From Sulfurimonas sp. (GTDB taxonomy: Bacteria; Campylobacterota; Campylobacteria; Campylobacterales; Sulfurimonadaceae): DNA of 64,000 bases. Both the position numbers and the translations under genes were made by a program. This document shows, piece after piece, positions 25,361-33,250 of the stretch. Location of the stretch: contig NZ_JBFHGL010000010.1 in the NCBI RefSeq assembly GCF_041583195.1, positions 40,943 to 104,942 on the forward strand, in the 5' to 3' direction. The notes under the pieces were generated by a model. It saw nothing but the letters and a program-made list of their open reading frames with translations. It searched no databases and was not told where the DNA came from. The first letter of the stretch is position 1; each line of letters opens with the position of its first letter.

Positions 25361-26818
25361 TTAACCTACCTCTTGTATTTCTTCTGAAAAGTGTTTTTTA
25401 ACTGCTTCAAAAGCTGATTTTTCGATTGGCTCGTTAGCGTATGTATCATCACAAACAAGACCGATCTCATTTAAGTCGTTCATTGGGCACTCACCGATTT
25501 TTGCAGTAAGTAAAAGATCAACATCTTTAAGTGTAGTTTTGATCTCTTCAATTGGGTTATAGTCTTCACCCATATCAGCACCAGAGTAAGAACTCTCGAT
25601 TTTTCTGTGCATTACAAATTTGATAGCTTTGTCACCAACTTCGTAGATTAAGAACTCTTGAGCTGAACCAAAGTGCATGTTGATCATACCTTCACCGCTA
25701 GTAGTAACAGCTACAAGTTTAGTCTCACCAGTTGAACTTAACTGCTCTTTAGAAGCTTGCTCAATTTTAATACGTTGATTTGCAGCTTCAAGGTGTGTAC
25801 GCCAGTTCTCAATTGCTTGGTGTTTTTGAGCACGTGCAGAGATATTGTATTTGTCTTCTAAAGCTTCGAAGCTCATACCAACAAAGATCTCTTTACCAAA
25901 CTCGTCACCTCTGTCTTCACCGATTAGACCAACAGCATCCGCACGACATTGACGACAGTGGCTCATTAGTTTCATATCCATACCACAAGCTTCTTGAACT
26001 GCCATAGTCTCTTGGTCAGTTGCACTTGGAACACCGTCTAGTCCAAATTTAGTACCAAATTCAGGAGAAGAAAGTAAAGGCATGATGTTGTGTAAGAACA
26101 CGTTCATCTCTTTAAGTTTCTTAGCAACATTTGGAAGATCTTTATCATTAACACCAGGAATTAAAACTGAGTTAGCTTTTACAAGAATTCCTCTCTCAGT
26201 TAACATTTTTATACCTTCAAGTTGTCTCTCTAAAAGTATTTTAGCACCTTCAGCACCCCAAACTTTTTTGTGGTTCCAGTGTACCCATGGGTAGATTTGG
26301 CTACCGATCTCACCAGTAGGATCTACAGTGTTTATAGTTACAGTAACGTGATCAACATTGTATTTTTCTATCTCATCTATATAGTCAGCTATTCTAAGAC
26401 CGTTAGTAGAAAGACATAGTTTTAAATCTGGTGCTTTTTCTTGAAGCATTCTAAATGTGTCGAAAGTCTTTTTAGGGTTAGCTAACGCATCACCTGGACC
26501 TGCAACACCTACAACTGAAAGTTGTTGAATCTCACCACCAACATATAAAACTTTTTTAACAGCTTCTTCAGCAGTTAATTTACCACTTGTCACACCAGGA
26601 CGTGACTCGTTTGAACAATCATATTTTCTATTACAATAGTTACATTGTATATTACACGCAGGAGCAACTGCTACGTGAATTCTTGCGTAGTGCTGGTGTG
26701 CACCTTCGCTGTAACATGGGTGAGCATTGATTTTTTCTTTTATTGCCATAGCTTCCGGATTGTTTGGATCAAAACCTGAATCACTGTGCGTACCGCATCC
26801 ACCTGTTGAACAACTCAT
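25361..26818 (-). CDS. nifB: NifB, radical SAM FeMo-co biosynthesis protein with NifX-like C-terminus
   Basis: 485 aa. Radical SAM Cys54, Cys58, Cys61 in 'ACNIQCNYCNRKYDC', further cluster Cys near the N-terminus ('MSCSTGGCG') and 'SHCRQCRADAVG' in the C-terminal part of the core. Residues about 370-480 form a NifX/NafY-like cofactor-binding domain ('VAVTTSGEGMINMHFGSAQ'). It fuses [4Fe-4S] units with carbide insertion to give NifB-co. Shine-Dalgarno AAAGGA and a nif-type promoter precede it; the gene is divergent from an EamA transporter. Confidence 0.97.
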   Translation of the reverse strand: MSCSTGGCGTHSDSGFDPNNPEAMAIKEKINAHPCYSEGAHQHYARIHVAVAPACNIQCNYCNRKYDCSNESRPGVTSGKLTAEEAVKKVLYVGGEIQQLSVVGVAGPGDALANPKKTFDTFRMLQEKAPDLKLCLSTNGLRIADYIDEIEKYNVDHVTVTINTVDPTGEIGSQIYPWVHWNHKKVWGAEGAKILLERQLEGIKMLTERGILVKANSVLIPGVNDKDLPNVAKKLKEMNVFLHNIMPLLSSPEFGTKFGLDGVPSATDQETMAVQEACGMDMKLMSHCRQCRADAVGLIGEDRGDEFGKEIFVGMSFEALEDKYNISARAQKHQAIENWRTHLEAANQRIKIEQASKEQLSSTGETKLVAVTTSGEGMINMHFGSAQEFLIYEVGDKAIKFVMHRKIESSYSGADMGEDYNPIEEIKTTLKDVDLLLTAKIGECPMNDLNEIGLVCDDTYANEPIEKSAFEAVKKHFSEEIQEVG

Positions 26819-26853
26819 AAAAAATCCTTTAATTAATTTCTTGCAAAACTATG

Positions 26854-26871
26854 TTTCATAAAGTGTTCCTT
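26854..26871 (-). promoter_or_regulatory. sigma54-like nif promoter of nifB
   Basis: On the minus strand AAGGAACA, CTTTA, TGAAA: GG at 26869-26868, then GA at 26857-26856 after ten bases. The -12 G is 39 bases before the ATG, as for nifV. Confidence 0.7.
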
Positions 26872-26881
26872 TCAAAAAAGG

Positions 26882-26913
26882 TATATAATTCGTTTTATAT
26901 TTTCTAGTGAGGA
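26882..26913 (+). promoter_or_regulatory. -10 box and ribosome site deciding the EamA start
   Basis: TATAAT at 26884-26889 is back-to-back with the nifB promoter. GAGG at 26909-26912 lies six bases before TTG 26919, whereas the upstream GTG at 26907 has no ribosome site. Confidence 0.5.
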
Positions 26914-26918
26914 AAAAA

Positions 26919-27806
26919 TTGCAAAGACATATTGACAACAATGTATATATCTATCTTGTTTTAGCGATGTTTTTTTGGGGTGTTGCATGGCCATCATCAA
27001 AAATACTGACAGAGTACACAGACAGCTATACACTTACGTTCTGGAAATTTTTATTAAGCTCGTTGTCTCTAATACCTATGTTGTATTTCTCAAATCAAAA
27101 ACTTGTTTTTTCAAAAAAGATTTTTAAATATCTCTCCCTCTCTGTCATTGTTCTTATAGTCTATAATCTTTTATTTTTTCTGGGACTTGAAGTTGGATAT
27201 GCAGGTTTTGGAGGAATGCTTGTTACAGGTTCTAACCCAATATTTACATTTTTGATCATTGCTATTATCGAAAAGGTAGATATACCACGTGAAAAAAAGA
27301 TACCTTTGGGAATAGGAATCATAGGTACAATGATCATGCTTGATCTGTATAACAATTCTGTGAGTGATTTGATGAAAGAGGGCAATATCCTTTTTTTACT
27401 AGCATCAATTGCATGGAGTTTTCTTACAATACTTAGTGCAAGATCAAGAAAATATGCAGGGACTTTGGTATTTACTTTTTATCTCTACATTGCATCTTCG
27501 TTAACGTCATACATTCTTTTCGTACCAAACGAAAAAGTGGTTGAGATTTTTGAGTTTGATTATATTTTTTGGATCAACCTTCTGTTTACAACTGTGGTAT
27601 CAACAGGAATTGCAACTACCTTTTACTTTAAAGCAAGTACGATCATAGGTGCAAATCAGGCATCGTCGTTTATATTTTTAGTACCGCTTGTTGCAATGGG
27701 AAGCTCGAACATTATATATGCGGAAGTACCGAGTATATCTACGCTCGTAGGTGGAGCGCTTTTAATATACACGGTGTTTAAGTTAAATAAAAAAGTTGCT
27801 AAATAA
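26919..27806 (+). CDS. EamA/DMT-family transporter
   Basis: About 295 aa with ten predicted membrane helices in two EamA halves ('VLAMFFWGVAWPSSKILTEY' opens the first; 'ILFLLASIAWSFLTILSARS' the second). The start is taken as TTG 26919 because of its ribosome site; GTG 26907 would add four residues. It exports or imports a small metabolite, unknown. It is the only gene in this part of the island without a nif-type promoter, and its 3' end overlaps the convergent NifX-like gene by 8 bases. Confidence 0.88.
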   Translation: MQRHIDNNVYIYLVLAMFFWGVAWPSSKILTEYTDSYTLTFWKFLLSSLSLIPMLYFSNQKLVFSKKIFKYLSLSVIVLIVYNLLFFLGLEVGYAGFGGMLVTGSNPIFTFLIIAIIEKVDIPREKKIPLGIGIIGTMIMLDLYNNSVSDLMKEGNILFLLASIAWSFLTILSARSRKYAGTLVFTFYLYIASSLTSYILFVPNEKVVEIFEFDYIFWINLLFTTVVSTGIATTFYFKASTIIGANQASSFIFLVPLVAMGSSNIIYAEVPSISTLVGGALLIYTVFKLNKKVAK

Positions 27807-28188
27807 ACTGTGCAGATACTTCTCTAAGTATCGCATCTGCGTTTGAAGCATCACCAGTATACTTGATGATCTTTACATTATGATCGTTCATAGTGTTAGC
27901 CGTGTTTTTACATGCACGTGTAACTACAATATAGTCACATTCATCTAAAACTACACCCATTTTGTTATGTTGTGCAATATGCTCTGCATCATTGTCGCCA
28001 TCGTGAGCACATGTGTGATCTTCATCTTCAAAATCTACATCTGTTCTTGGATTGTTTTTGATAGTATCTAGTTTAAATGAACGGAACATTCCGCTTCCAA
28101 CCATATCGTAAATAGCAAATTTCGGAGTATGTCCGGCATTTCCTACAAAAGTCAGACTTTCGTCTTTTACAGGGATAGCAATTTTCAT
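27799..28188 (-). CDS. NifX/NifB-C-terminal-like dinitrogenase cofactor-binding protein
   Basis: 129 aa, one domain of the dinitrogenase iron-molybdenum cofactor family: 'MKIAIPVKDESLTFVGNAGHTPKFAIYD' type start and 'CDYIVVTRACKNTANTMNDHNVKIIKY'. Such proteins hold or shuttle NifB-co/FeMo-co. An acidic His/Asp-rich insertion, 'EDEDHTCAHDGDNDAEH', is unusual and could bind metal. Probably sigma70-like promoter (TACAAT on the minus strand near 28234-28229) rather than the nif pattern. Confidence 0.8.
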   Translation of the reverse strand: MKIAIPVKDESLTFVGNAGHTPKFAIYDMVGSGMFRSFKLDTIKNNPRTDVDFEDEDHTCAHDGDNDAEHIAQHNKMGVVLDECDYIVVTRACKNTANTMNDHNVKIIKYTGDASNADAILREVSAQFI

Positions 28189-28257
28189 ATTTGTACCTTA
28201 ATGATTATTTTGTAAAATTGTAGCGAAAAATAGTATATAGAAAGTTTATAATAAATA

Positions 28258-28280
28258 TAAAACTAGATTATCTAGTTTTA
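28258..28280 (-). terminator. palindromic terminator after the ferredoxin operon
   Basis: AAAACTAGAT (28259-28268) and ATCTAGTTTT (28270-28279) form a perfect inverted repeat overlapping the ferredoxin stop codon. The A/T flanks make it usable in both directions; on the minus strand it should end the ferredoxin transcript before the NifX-like gene. Confidence 0.6.
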
Positions 28281-28658
28281 TATCTGTACTGCCATTAGAG
28301 CTTCTCTGTCTGCAACAGTGATGCTTTCTCTAAATGGTCTTGGTTGAGCTTCTGGAGATAGAAGACCTTTTTTCTTGTGTTCACGAATTTTGTACTTACC
28401 ATCTTCCTGACCCTGAAGATAGTAATCGTTAAACTCTGCAGTATAAGGCATGTCCCAAACGATACAACCCTCTGTCGGACACACATCCGCACATTTTGGA
28501 ACTGTTGTATCTACACACTCTATACATTTTTCAGGTTTAACATACGTGAACTCTCCATCAGCAAGTGGAGATTCGTCCGCACTAACTATTGCCGTAGCTG
28601 GACACTCGTCAATACAAGCGTCACAGTTTATACAGCTATCAGTAATATATACAGACAT
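28278..28658 (-). CDS. 2[4Fe-4S] ferredoxin, Alvin-type (copy 2)
   Basis: 126 aa. First cluster 'CINCDACIDECP', second 'CIECVDTTVPKCADVCP' with the 7-8 residue insertion typical of Chromatium (Alvin)-type ferredoxins and a C-terminal extension of ~60 residues ending 'SITVADREALMAVQI'. Likely electron donor in nitrogenase metabolism. Seven bases after its paralogue, with which it shares 'IREHKKKGLL' and 'CPTEGxIVWDMPYT'. Confidence 0.9.
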   Translation of the reverse strand: MSVYITDSCINCDACIDECPATAIVSADESPLADGEFTYVKPEKCIECVDTTVPKCADVCPTEGCIVWDMPYTAEFNDYYLQGQEDGKYKIREHKKKGLLSPEAQPRPFRESITVADREALMAVQI

Positions 28659-28665
28659 CTTCTGA

Positions 28666-29049
28666 TTACCAATTACCTATTGTAGCGTGAGATTCACGAT
28701 CGCTCATATCAATGCTATCGATAAATGGCATCTCTTTAACTTCTGGAAGCATAAGACCTTTTTTCTTGTGTTCACGAATTTTGTAAGTACCAGCTTCGTT
28801 ACCTTCTTTATAGTACTCGTTGAAATCCATAGTATATGGCATATCCCAAACGATAGCTCCCTCAGTTGGACAAGCTTCAACACATCTTGGCTCATCAGCG
28901 TGACCAACACACTCAACACAGCTTTCAGGTTTTACATAAAAAACATCACTTGGGTTTTTTTCATTTCCATCTTCTAAAATTGCCGCAACCGGACATTCTT
29001 GTGCACATGCATCACATGAGATACATTCATCAGTAATTTTAACTGCCAT
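28666..29049 (-). CDS. 2[4Fe-4S] ferredoxin, Alvin-type (copy 1)
   Basis: 127 aa. Clusters 'CISCDACAQECP' and 'CVECVGHADEPRCVEACP'. The shared C-terminal extension (KIREHKKKGLM) with copy 2 shows a tandem duplication. Shine-Dalgarno GAAGGAA. Transcribed from a nif-type promoter divergent from the redoxin promoter, so the two units are likely co-regulated. Confidence 0.92.
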   Translation of the reverse strand: MAVKITDECISCDACAQECPVAAILEDGNEKNPSDVFYVKPESCVECVGHADEPRCVEACPTEGAIVWDMPYTMDFNEYYKEGNEAGTYKIREHKKKGLMLPEVKEMPFIDSIDMSDRESHATIGNW

Positions 29050-29083
29050 ATTAATTCCTTCATATATAAGTTTAAATCTATTT

Positions 29084-29101
29084 ATACATATATCGTTCCT
29101 T
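29084..29101 (-). promoter_or_regulatory. sigma54-like nif promoter of the ferredoxin pair
   Basis: On the minus strand AAGGAACG, ATATA, TGTAT: GG at 29099-29098, GT at 29087-29086 after ten bases. The -12 G is 38 bases before the ATG. Divergent with the promoter at 29105. Confidence 0.65.
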
Positions 29102-29104
29102 GCA

Positions 29105-29122
29105 AAGGTACGTAATCTGTAT
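29105..29122 (+). promoter_or_regulatory. sigma54-like nif promoter of the redoxin-GNAT-MoxR-VWA operon
   Basis: AAGGTACG, TAATC, TGTAT: GG at 29107-29108 and GT at 29119-29120, ten bases apart. The -12 G is 40 bases before ATG 29159. Only a few bases separate it from the opposite ferredoxin promoter. Confidence 0.65.
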
Positions 29123-29158
29123 ATATTTAAAGTAAATATATTTTTATAAAGGTTTGTG

Positions 29159-29656
29159 ATGGAAGTTATCTATAATGGAAATGCAGTCGAGTTACAAAAG
29201 AAAGAGAGAAAAGTTGGCGGTGAAGCACCAGCTGTAAAAGTTAAGATGATAAGCGGAGAACAAAAAGTGATCGGTATGATGGCTGACAAAGTTCAGGTTA
29301 TGATCACTCTTCCGTACGGAAACTCTTTTTCTAAAGAGCTTTACAGCATCGTAAACAAACACAAAGAGAAAGCTAACATATACTTTTTCTCTCCAGAAGC
29401 ATTTACAAGAGAAGTTGATGATGGTTTCGCAACTATAGACTTTGAAGGTTTTTGTAGCAAGTTCGGCGTACTTATAGACTCTAGCGTTTGTGCAAAATCT
29501 GCTTTCATTATAGACAAAGAGGGTGAGATCGTATACATTCAAATACCAAAAGATCTGGATGATGAGTTTAATCTTGATGAGTTAGACACACAGATCCAAG
29601 CTGCGATCGACTTTAAACGCAAAGGTCACACTCACGAGAACTGGATGGGCGTATAG
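29159..29656 (+). CDS. thioredoxin-fold (Tpx-like) protein lacking the peroxidatic Cys
   Basis: 165 aa; ATG 29159 is preferred over GTG 29156 because AAAGG lies six bases upstream. 'KVGGEAPAVKVKMISGEQ' is the redoxin entry, 'VQVMITLPYGNSFSKELY' is where Tpx/AhpC carries its catalytic Cys (none here), and 'CSKFGVLIDSSVCAKSAFIIDKEG' follows the Tpx order with two Cys. It ends 'HTHENWMGV'. Similar in plan to the protein at 16115. First gene of a nif-type operon; probably not a peroxidase. Confidence 0.6.
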   Translation: MEVIYNGNAVELQKKERKVGGEAPAVKVKMISGEQKVIGMMADKVQVMITLPYGNSFSKELYSIVNKHKEKANIYFFSPEAFTREVDDGFATIDFEGFCSKFGVLIDSSVCAKSAFIIDKEGEIVYIQIPKDLDDEFNLDELDTQIQAAIDFKRKGHTHENWMGV

Positions 29657-29659
29657 TCA

Positions 29660-30094
29660 ATGGTAAGACTTGCTACTTTAGATGATATAGATGTTTTAAA
29701 CAAACTTCTAAAATCTCTGTTTACTCAAGAGGCTGAATTTAAAGTAGACGTTAAAAAACAGACTAAAGCGCTAAAGAAGATCATAAAGTCAAAAAGCATA
29801 GGTGACATTTTTGTAGTAGAGAAAAAGGGCAAGGTTGTAGGTATGGTAAACATACTCTACACTTATTCAACTGCTCTTGGCAAAAAGGTAGCAATACTTG
29901 AAGATATGGTTGTTTTAAAAAAATACAGAAAAAACGGTATGGGCACAAAGCTTTTAAAAAAGGTTTTGAAAATACTTAATGACAGCGGAGTTGAGAGAGT
30001 TACACTTTTGACTGACTTTGACAATGTTGATGCACACAGATTTTACAAAAAAGAGGGCTTTAAAAAGTCCAGTATGGTTGTATATAGGAGATAA
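29660..30094 (+). CDS. GNAT-family N-acetyltransferase
   Basis: 144 aa with the acetyl-CoA loop 'VVLKKYRKNGMGTKLLKKV' (RKNGMG) and C-terminal 'NVDAHRFYKKEGFKKS', the standard GNAT motifs. Three bases after the redoxin gene. It probably acetylates a protein or small molecule; its place before a MoxR/VWA module in a nif operon is suggestive only. Confidence 0.88.
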   Translation: MVRLATLDDIDVLNKLLKSLFTQEAEFKVDVKKQTKALKKIIKSKSIGDIFVVEKKGKVVGMVNILYTYSTALGKKVAILEDMVVLKKYRKNGMGTKLLKKVLKILNDSGVERVTLLTDFDNVDAHRFYKKEGFKKSSMVVYRR

Positions 30095-30096
30095 AT

Positions 30097-30285
30097 ATGG
30101 GATTAGTAGAAGATAAAATAAAAGCAGATCTGCTTCAAAGCGTATATGCAGACAGTATAGGTATTTATGAGTTTATAGATTCAAGGTTTGCACTTGATGA
30201 GCCTACACGTGATGATGTGATCAAAAAGATAAACACGCTAAACGATGATCTTGCAAAGATACTAAAAGAAGTAAAACTAAGCTAA
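30097..30285 (+). CDS. small acidic helical hypothetical protein
   Basis: 62 aa, two bases after the GNAT gene with a GGAG ribosome site. Sequence is helical with 'YADSIGIYEFIDSRFALDEP' and 'DDVIKKINTLNDDLAKILKE'. No family recognised. Possibly a partner of the following MoxR ATPase. Confidence 0.7.
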   Translation: MGLVEDKIKADLLQSVYADSIGIYEFIDSRFALDEPTRDDVIKKINTLNDDLAKILKEVKLS

Positions 30286-30295
30286 GGAAAGCTAA

Positions 30296-31303
30296 ATGAT
30301 AACACCTGCGATCGGTACAACAGAGTTATACAAACAACTAGAGATTTTAATAAAAACAGATACACCAGTATTTATTCACGGAAGTCCGGGAATAGGGAAG
30401 TCGTACATTGTAAACGACATAGCAGGTAAAAATAACTTGGAGATTGTAGACGTTAGGCTTTCTCAACTTGACGCGGTTGATCTTAGGGGTATTCCTACTA
30501 TTTCTAATGAGCAGACAAAATGGATGCCGCCCGTTTTCCTACCGACAGATCCTGACTCTGAAGGTATACTGTTTTTAGATGAGCTTAACTCTGCTCCGCT
30601 TTCAGTTCAGGCTGCGATCTACCAACTCGTACTTGATAGAAAGATAGGCGAGTACACTATGCCAAAAGGTTGGCGCATAGTATGTGCAGGTAACAAGATA
30701 GACGACAAGGGGATCGTTTTTAAACTTCCTTCACCGCTGATCAACAGAATGGTGCACATAGTTCTTGAAGCAAGATACGATGACTTTAAAGCGTGGGCTA
30801 TTAAAAACTCTATACATCCTTTCATCATCGGTTTTCTTGGATTTCGTCCTGACTTATTAAGCAGCGAAGTACCAGCTTCTAGCGAGACAAATCCTGCTTT
30901 TTGTACACCTCGTGCGTGGAATATGCTCTCAAACATCATTGATTCAACTAACGAGATCAACACTATTCACCCTGTGGTTTACGGAACTGTAGGTTATGGT
31001 GCAGGGATCGAGTTTATATCTTTTGTAAAGGTGTATAAAACACTTCCTGACATAGATGCTATTTTAAGCGGAGAGAGCCAAAGCGTGCCTGAAGAGCCTA
31101 GTGCGCTTTACGCTCTTTGTGCAGCGATCATAGAGAAGTATGAAAACTCGGCTCAGGCAAAAAACCTTTTTGCATACTCAAAAGAACTGCCTGTTGAATT
31201 TGCTGTAATGCTGATTAAAGACTTGATATTAAAAGATGAGTCGATCGCAGAGTTAGACGAGTTTGAAGAGTGGTTAGAGAAGTATGGCGAATACATCGTT
31301 TGA
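30296..31303 (+). CDS. MoxR-family AAA+ ATPase (module 1)
   Basis: 335 aa. Walker A GSPGIGKS near residues 28-35, 'LRGIPTISNEQTKWMPPVF' as the MoxR-type loop, Walker B 'GILFLDELNSAP', sensor 1 'RIVCAGNK'. It pairs with the VWA/metallopeptidase-like gene that overlaps its end by 20 bases. MoxR/VWA pairs (CbbQO, NorQD, RavA-ViaA) remodel or activate metalloenzymes. Inside the nif regulon a role in nitrogenase maturation or repair is reasonable but unproven. A second module lies at 34247. Confidence 0.92.
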   Translation: MITPAIGTTELYKQLEILIKTDTPVFIHGSPGIGKSYIVNDIAGKNNLEIVDVRLSQLDAVDLRGIPTISNEQTKWMPPVFLPTDPDSEGILFLDELNSAPLSVQAAIYQLVLDRKIGEYTMPKGWRIVCAGNKIDDKGIVFKLPSPLINRMVHIVLEARYDDFKAWAIKNSIHPFIIGFLGFRPDLLSSEVPASSETNPAFCTPRAWNMLSNIIDSTNEINTIHPVVYGTVGYGAGIEFISFVKVYKTLPDIDAILSGESQSVPEEPSALYALCAAIIEKYENSAQAKNLFAYSKELPVEFAVMLIKDLILKDESIAELDEFEEWLEKYGEYIV

Positions 31304-32504
31304 TGATATTTTTCAAAAGGTTAGAATTAACTTTTTGTTTAACCATCCTTTTTTATCTGTTCTAGCACTCTCACTTGACACAAACTTTACAGAGAATGAA
31401 AATAGTGCGTTTGAGACAAACGGCTACAAGATAGATATAGACTTAGAGAAACTAAAAAACTACTCAGAAGATGAACTTACATATTTGTACGCGCATACAC
31501 TTTTGCACATAGTTTTAAAACACCCATACAGACAAAAGACAAGAGATCCTTACATTTGGAATCAGGCTTGCGACATAGTGATCAACAACATTCTAAGCAG
31601 TTTTAAAAACATAGGTCAGATGCCGAGTGACGAACTTGTAGATGAAGATCTAAAAGACAAATGTGTCGAAGAGGTTTACGAGGTTCTTTATAAGGAAGAA
31701 GAAAAAGACAATGATGGCGGTGATGGGGAAGATGAAGAGAGTGAAGTAAAAGTAACGCCAGACGAGAGAGGTGATCTTAAAGCTCACCAGTATGATGAGT
31801 CAAAGCTCGATCTTCAAGAAGTGGAAGATGAAAACACTTCAAGCGGTGAGAGGGAAAAACTGGATGGGATCATCATTCAGGCACTCTCGATTGCTAAAAA
31901 AAGTGCAAACCATTACTCAGGTCTGAGCATAGAGATCGACACTCTGATCAAACCTGAGATCAACCTGCAAGATGCACTGAAAGAGTTTTTGATATCTTCG
32001 TTGTTTGAAAAACAGAGCACCTACTCAAGACCAAACAGACGTTTTGTGCACTCTGGGCTTTACCTGCCGGGTAACCAAAAAAGCGATGAGTTTTTAGATG
32101 TCTACATAGCGCTTGACAGCTCGTCCAGTGTAACGCTTGATGAATACAAAAAGTTCCTTGGTGTAGTGGCTGATGTGTGCGAAGGTTTTTATGAGTACTC
32201 GGTAAAAGTTTTGCCGTTTGATATAAAGGTAAAAGAGGAGCATATAGTCGAGTTTAACTCATTTAGCACTTTAAAAGAGAAAGACTTTTTTATACCCAAA
32301 AGCGATGGCGGTACGAACTTTGACGAGGTTCTGCGTTATCTAAAACAAACAGATGTAAGAGCTGAGAATTTATTAATGGTTTTGACTGACGGCGAATTTG
32401 AGATCAGCGAGTCTATGGTTTGCAAGACCCTTTTTATAATCAACGATAAAAAGAATCTAACTAAATTTGAATCTATTGGCAGGGTAATGGAGTTTACATT
32501 ATAA
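31284..32504 (+). CDS. VWA/metallopeptidase-like protein (DUF2201 type, module 1)
   Basis: 406 aa. The N-terminal half carries a zinc-protease-like 'HTLLHIVLKH' (His71, His75, His80) without the catalytic Glu of HExxH. An acidic linker (about residues 140-190) precedes the VWA-like domain with the MIDAS motif 'ALDSSSS' (about 276-282) and 'SDGGTNFDEV'. Partner of the upstream MoxR ATPase. The missing Glu suggests metal binding rather than proteolysis. Confidence 0.85.
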   Translation: MANTSFDDIFQKVRINFLFNHPFLSVLALSLDTNFTENENSAFETNGYKIDIDLEKLKNYSEDELTYLYAHTLLHIVLKHPYRQKTRDPYIWNQACDIVINNILSSFKNIGQMPSDELVDEDLKDKCVEEVYEVLYKEEEKDNDGGDGEDEESEVKVTPDERGDLKAHQYDESKLDLQEVEDENTSSGEREKLDGIIIQALSIAKKSANHYSGLSIEIDTLIKPEINLQDALKEFLISSLFEKQSTYSRPNRRFVHSGLYLPGNQKSDEFLDVYIALDSSSSVTLDEYKKFLGVVADVCEGFYEYSVKVLPFDIKVKEEHIVEFNSFSTLKEKDFFIPKSDGGTNFDEVLRYLKQTDVRAENLLMVLTDGEFEISESMVCKTLFIINDKKNLTKFESIGRVMEFTL

Positions 32505-33107
32505 TTTAGCTTCATTTATCCAATGTTCTTCAGTGATTATTATTAATGGGACACCGTTATCTCGATAATCCATTGCTTTTTCGATTTTTCGACCAAAACT
32601 TTCGTGAGCCCAGCTATCAGTAACATATGTTCCTAAAATAAGATAGTTTAAGGTTTTAGTCACTCCTTTAGCATTTATGCCACCTAATGATTCAATGGCT
32701 TCTTGGCATTGTTTACGTGTACCATATGCACATGTCCCAGTAAACAGAAATGATGCACCTTCAAAAGCTACTTGAGGCATAGGATTATTGATTGGTAAAG
32801 AAGTAGTTTTGAATGATTCACCTAGTTCTGACTTCTCACCAGAAATTAATTGAAGAATACCAAGTAATTCAGTTGATTCTTCAGAATCCAAGATTCCGTC
32901 TTCGAGCATAGAATCAACTTTTTCAAGAAGATTATGTATTATTGGATTATCTGTAGTATTACGATTTTGTACTAACCATGAAAGCAAGAACTCAGCTTCA
33001 CTCTGATTAACTTTTCCGTCAGCAATTAAACCTTTGCTTAAACCAACTAAGGTATCAATCTGACGATCCTGAATATCTTTTCGATTAAACTTCGTGAATA
33101 TTTCCAT
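32499..33107 (-). CDS. BRCT-domain protein with TerB-like N-terminus
   Basis: 202 aa. Residues ~1-80 are an acidic helical region, 'LSKGLIADGKVNQSEAEFLLSWL', resembling TerB-type folds. Residues ~110-200 form a BRCT domain ('FEGASFLFTGTCAYGTRKQC', 'AIESLGGINAKGVTKTLNYLILGT', 'AMDYRDNGVPLIIITEEHW'). Proteins of this form are linked to DNA repair or exonuclease systems. It is inverted relative to its neighbours and has no nif-type promoter, so it looks inserted. Confidence 0.85.
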   Translation of the reverse strand: MEIFTKFNRKDIQDRQIDTLVGLSKGLIADGKVNQSEAEFLLSWLVQNRNTTDNPIIHNLLEKVDSMLEDGILDSEESTELLGILQLISGEKSELGESFKTTSLPINNPMPQVAFEGASFLFTGTCAYGTRKQCQEAIESLGGINAKGVTKTLNYLILGTYVTDSWAHESFGRKIEKAMDYRDNGVPLIIITEEHWINEAKL

Positions 33108-33222
33108 ATTTTCTCCATTAGTTATTAGTCTAACTATATAGGAAATATTATATATAGCTAAACTTTGAATAATCTAAATACATAAAAACAAAATTAGTTA
33201 ATTTAAATGATTGTGTTGTGAT

Positions 33223-33240
33223 TTGGCACAAAAGATGTAA
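33223..33240 (+). promoter_or_regulatory. sigma54-like nif promoter placed for a leaderless mRNA
   Basis: TTGGCACA, AAAGA, TGTAA: a canonical -24 TTGGCAC with GG at 33225-33226 and GT at 33237-33238. The -12 G is only 14 bases before ATG 33251, so the start site would fall at about +1 to +2 of the coding sequence. The same geometry recurs at 39268. Confidence 0.65.
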
Positions 33241-33250
33241 ATATTATTTT

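Noticed and set aside
25780..26294. Plus-strand ORFs opposite nifB
   Set aside because: No ribosome sites or protein-family features; nifB coding on the opposite strand explains the open frames.
33218..33250. GTG start giving an 11-residue longer form of the 33251 protein
   Set aside because: The nif-type promoter (33223-33240) lies inside this extension, there is no ribosome site, and the paralogue at 39296 starts at the equivalent ATG.
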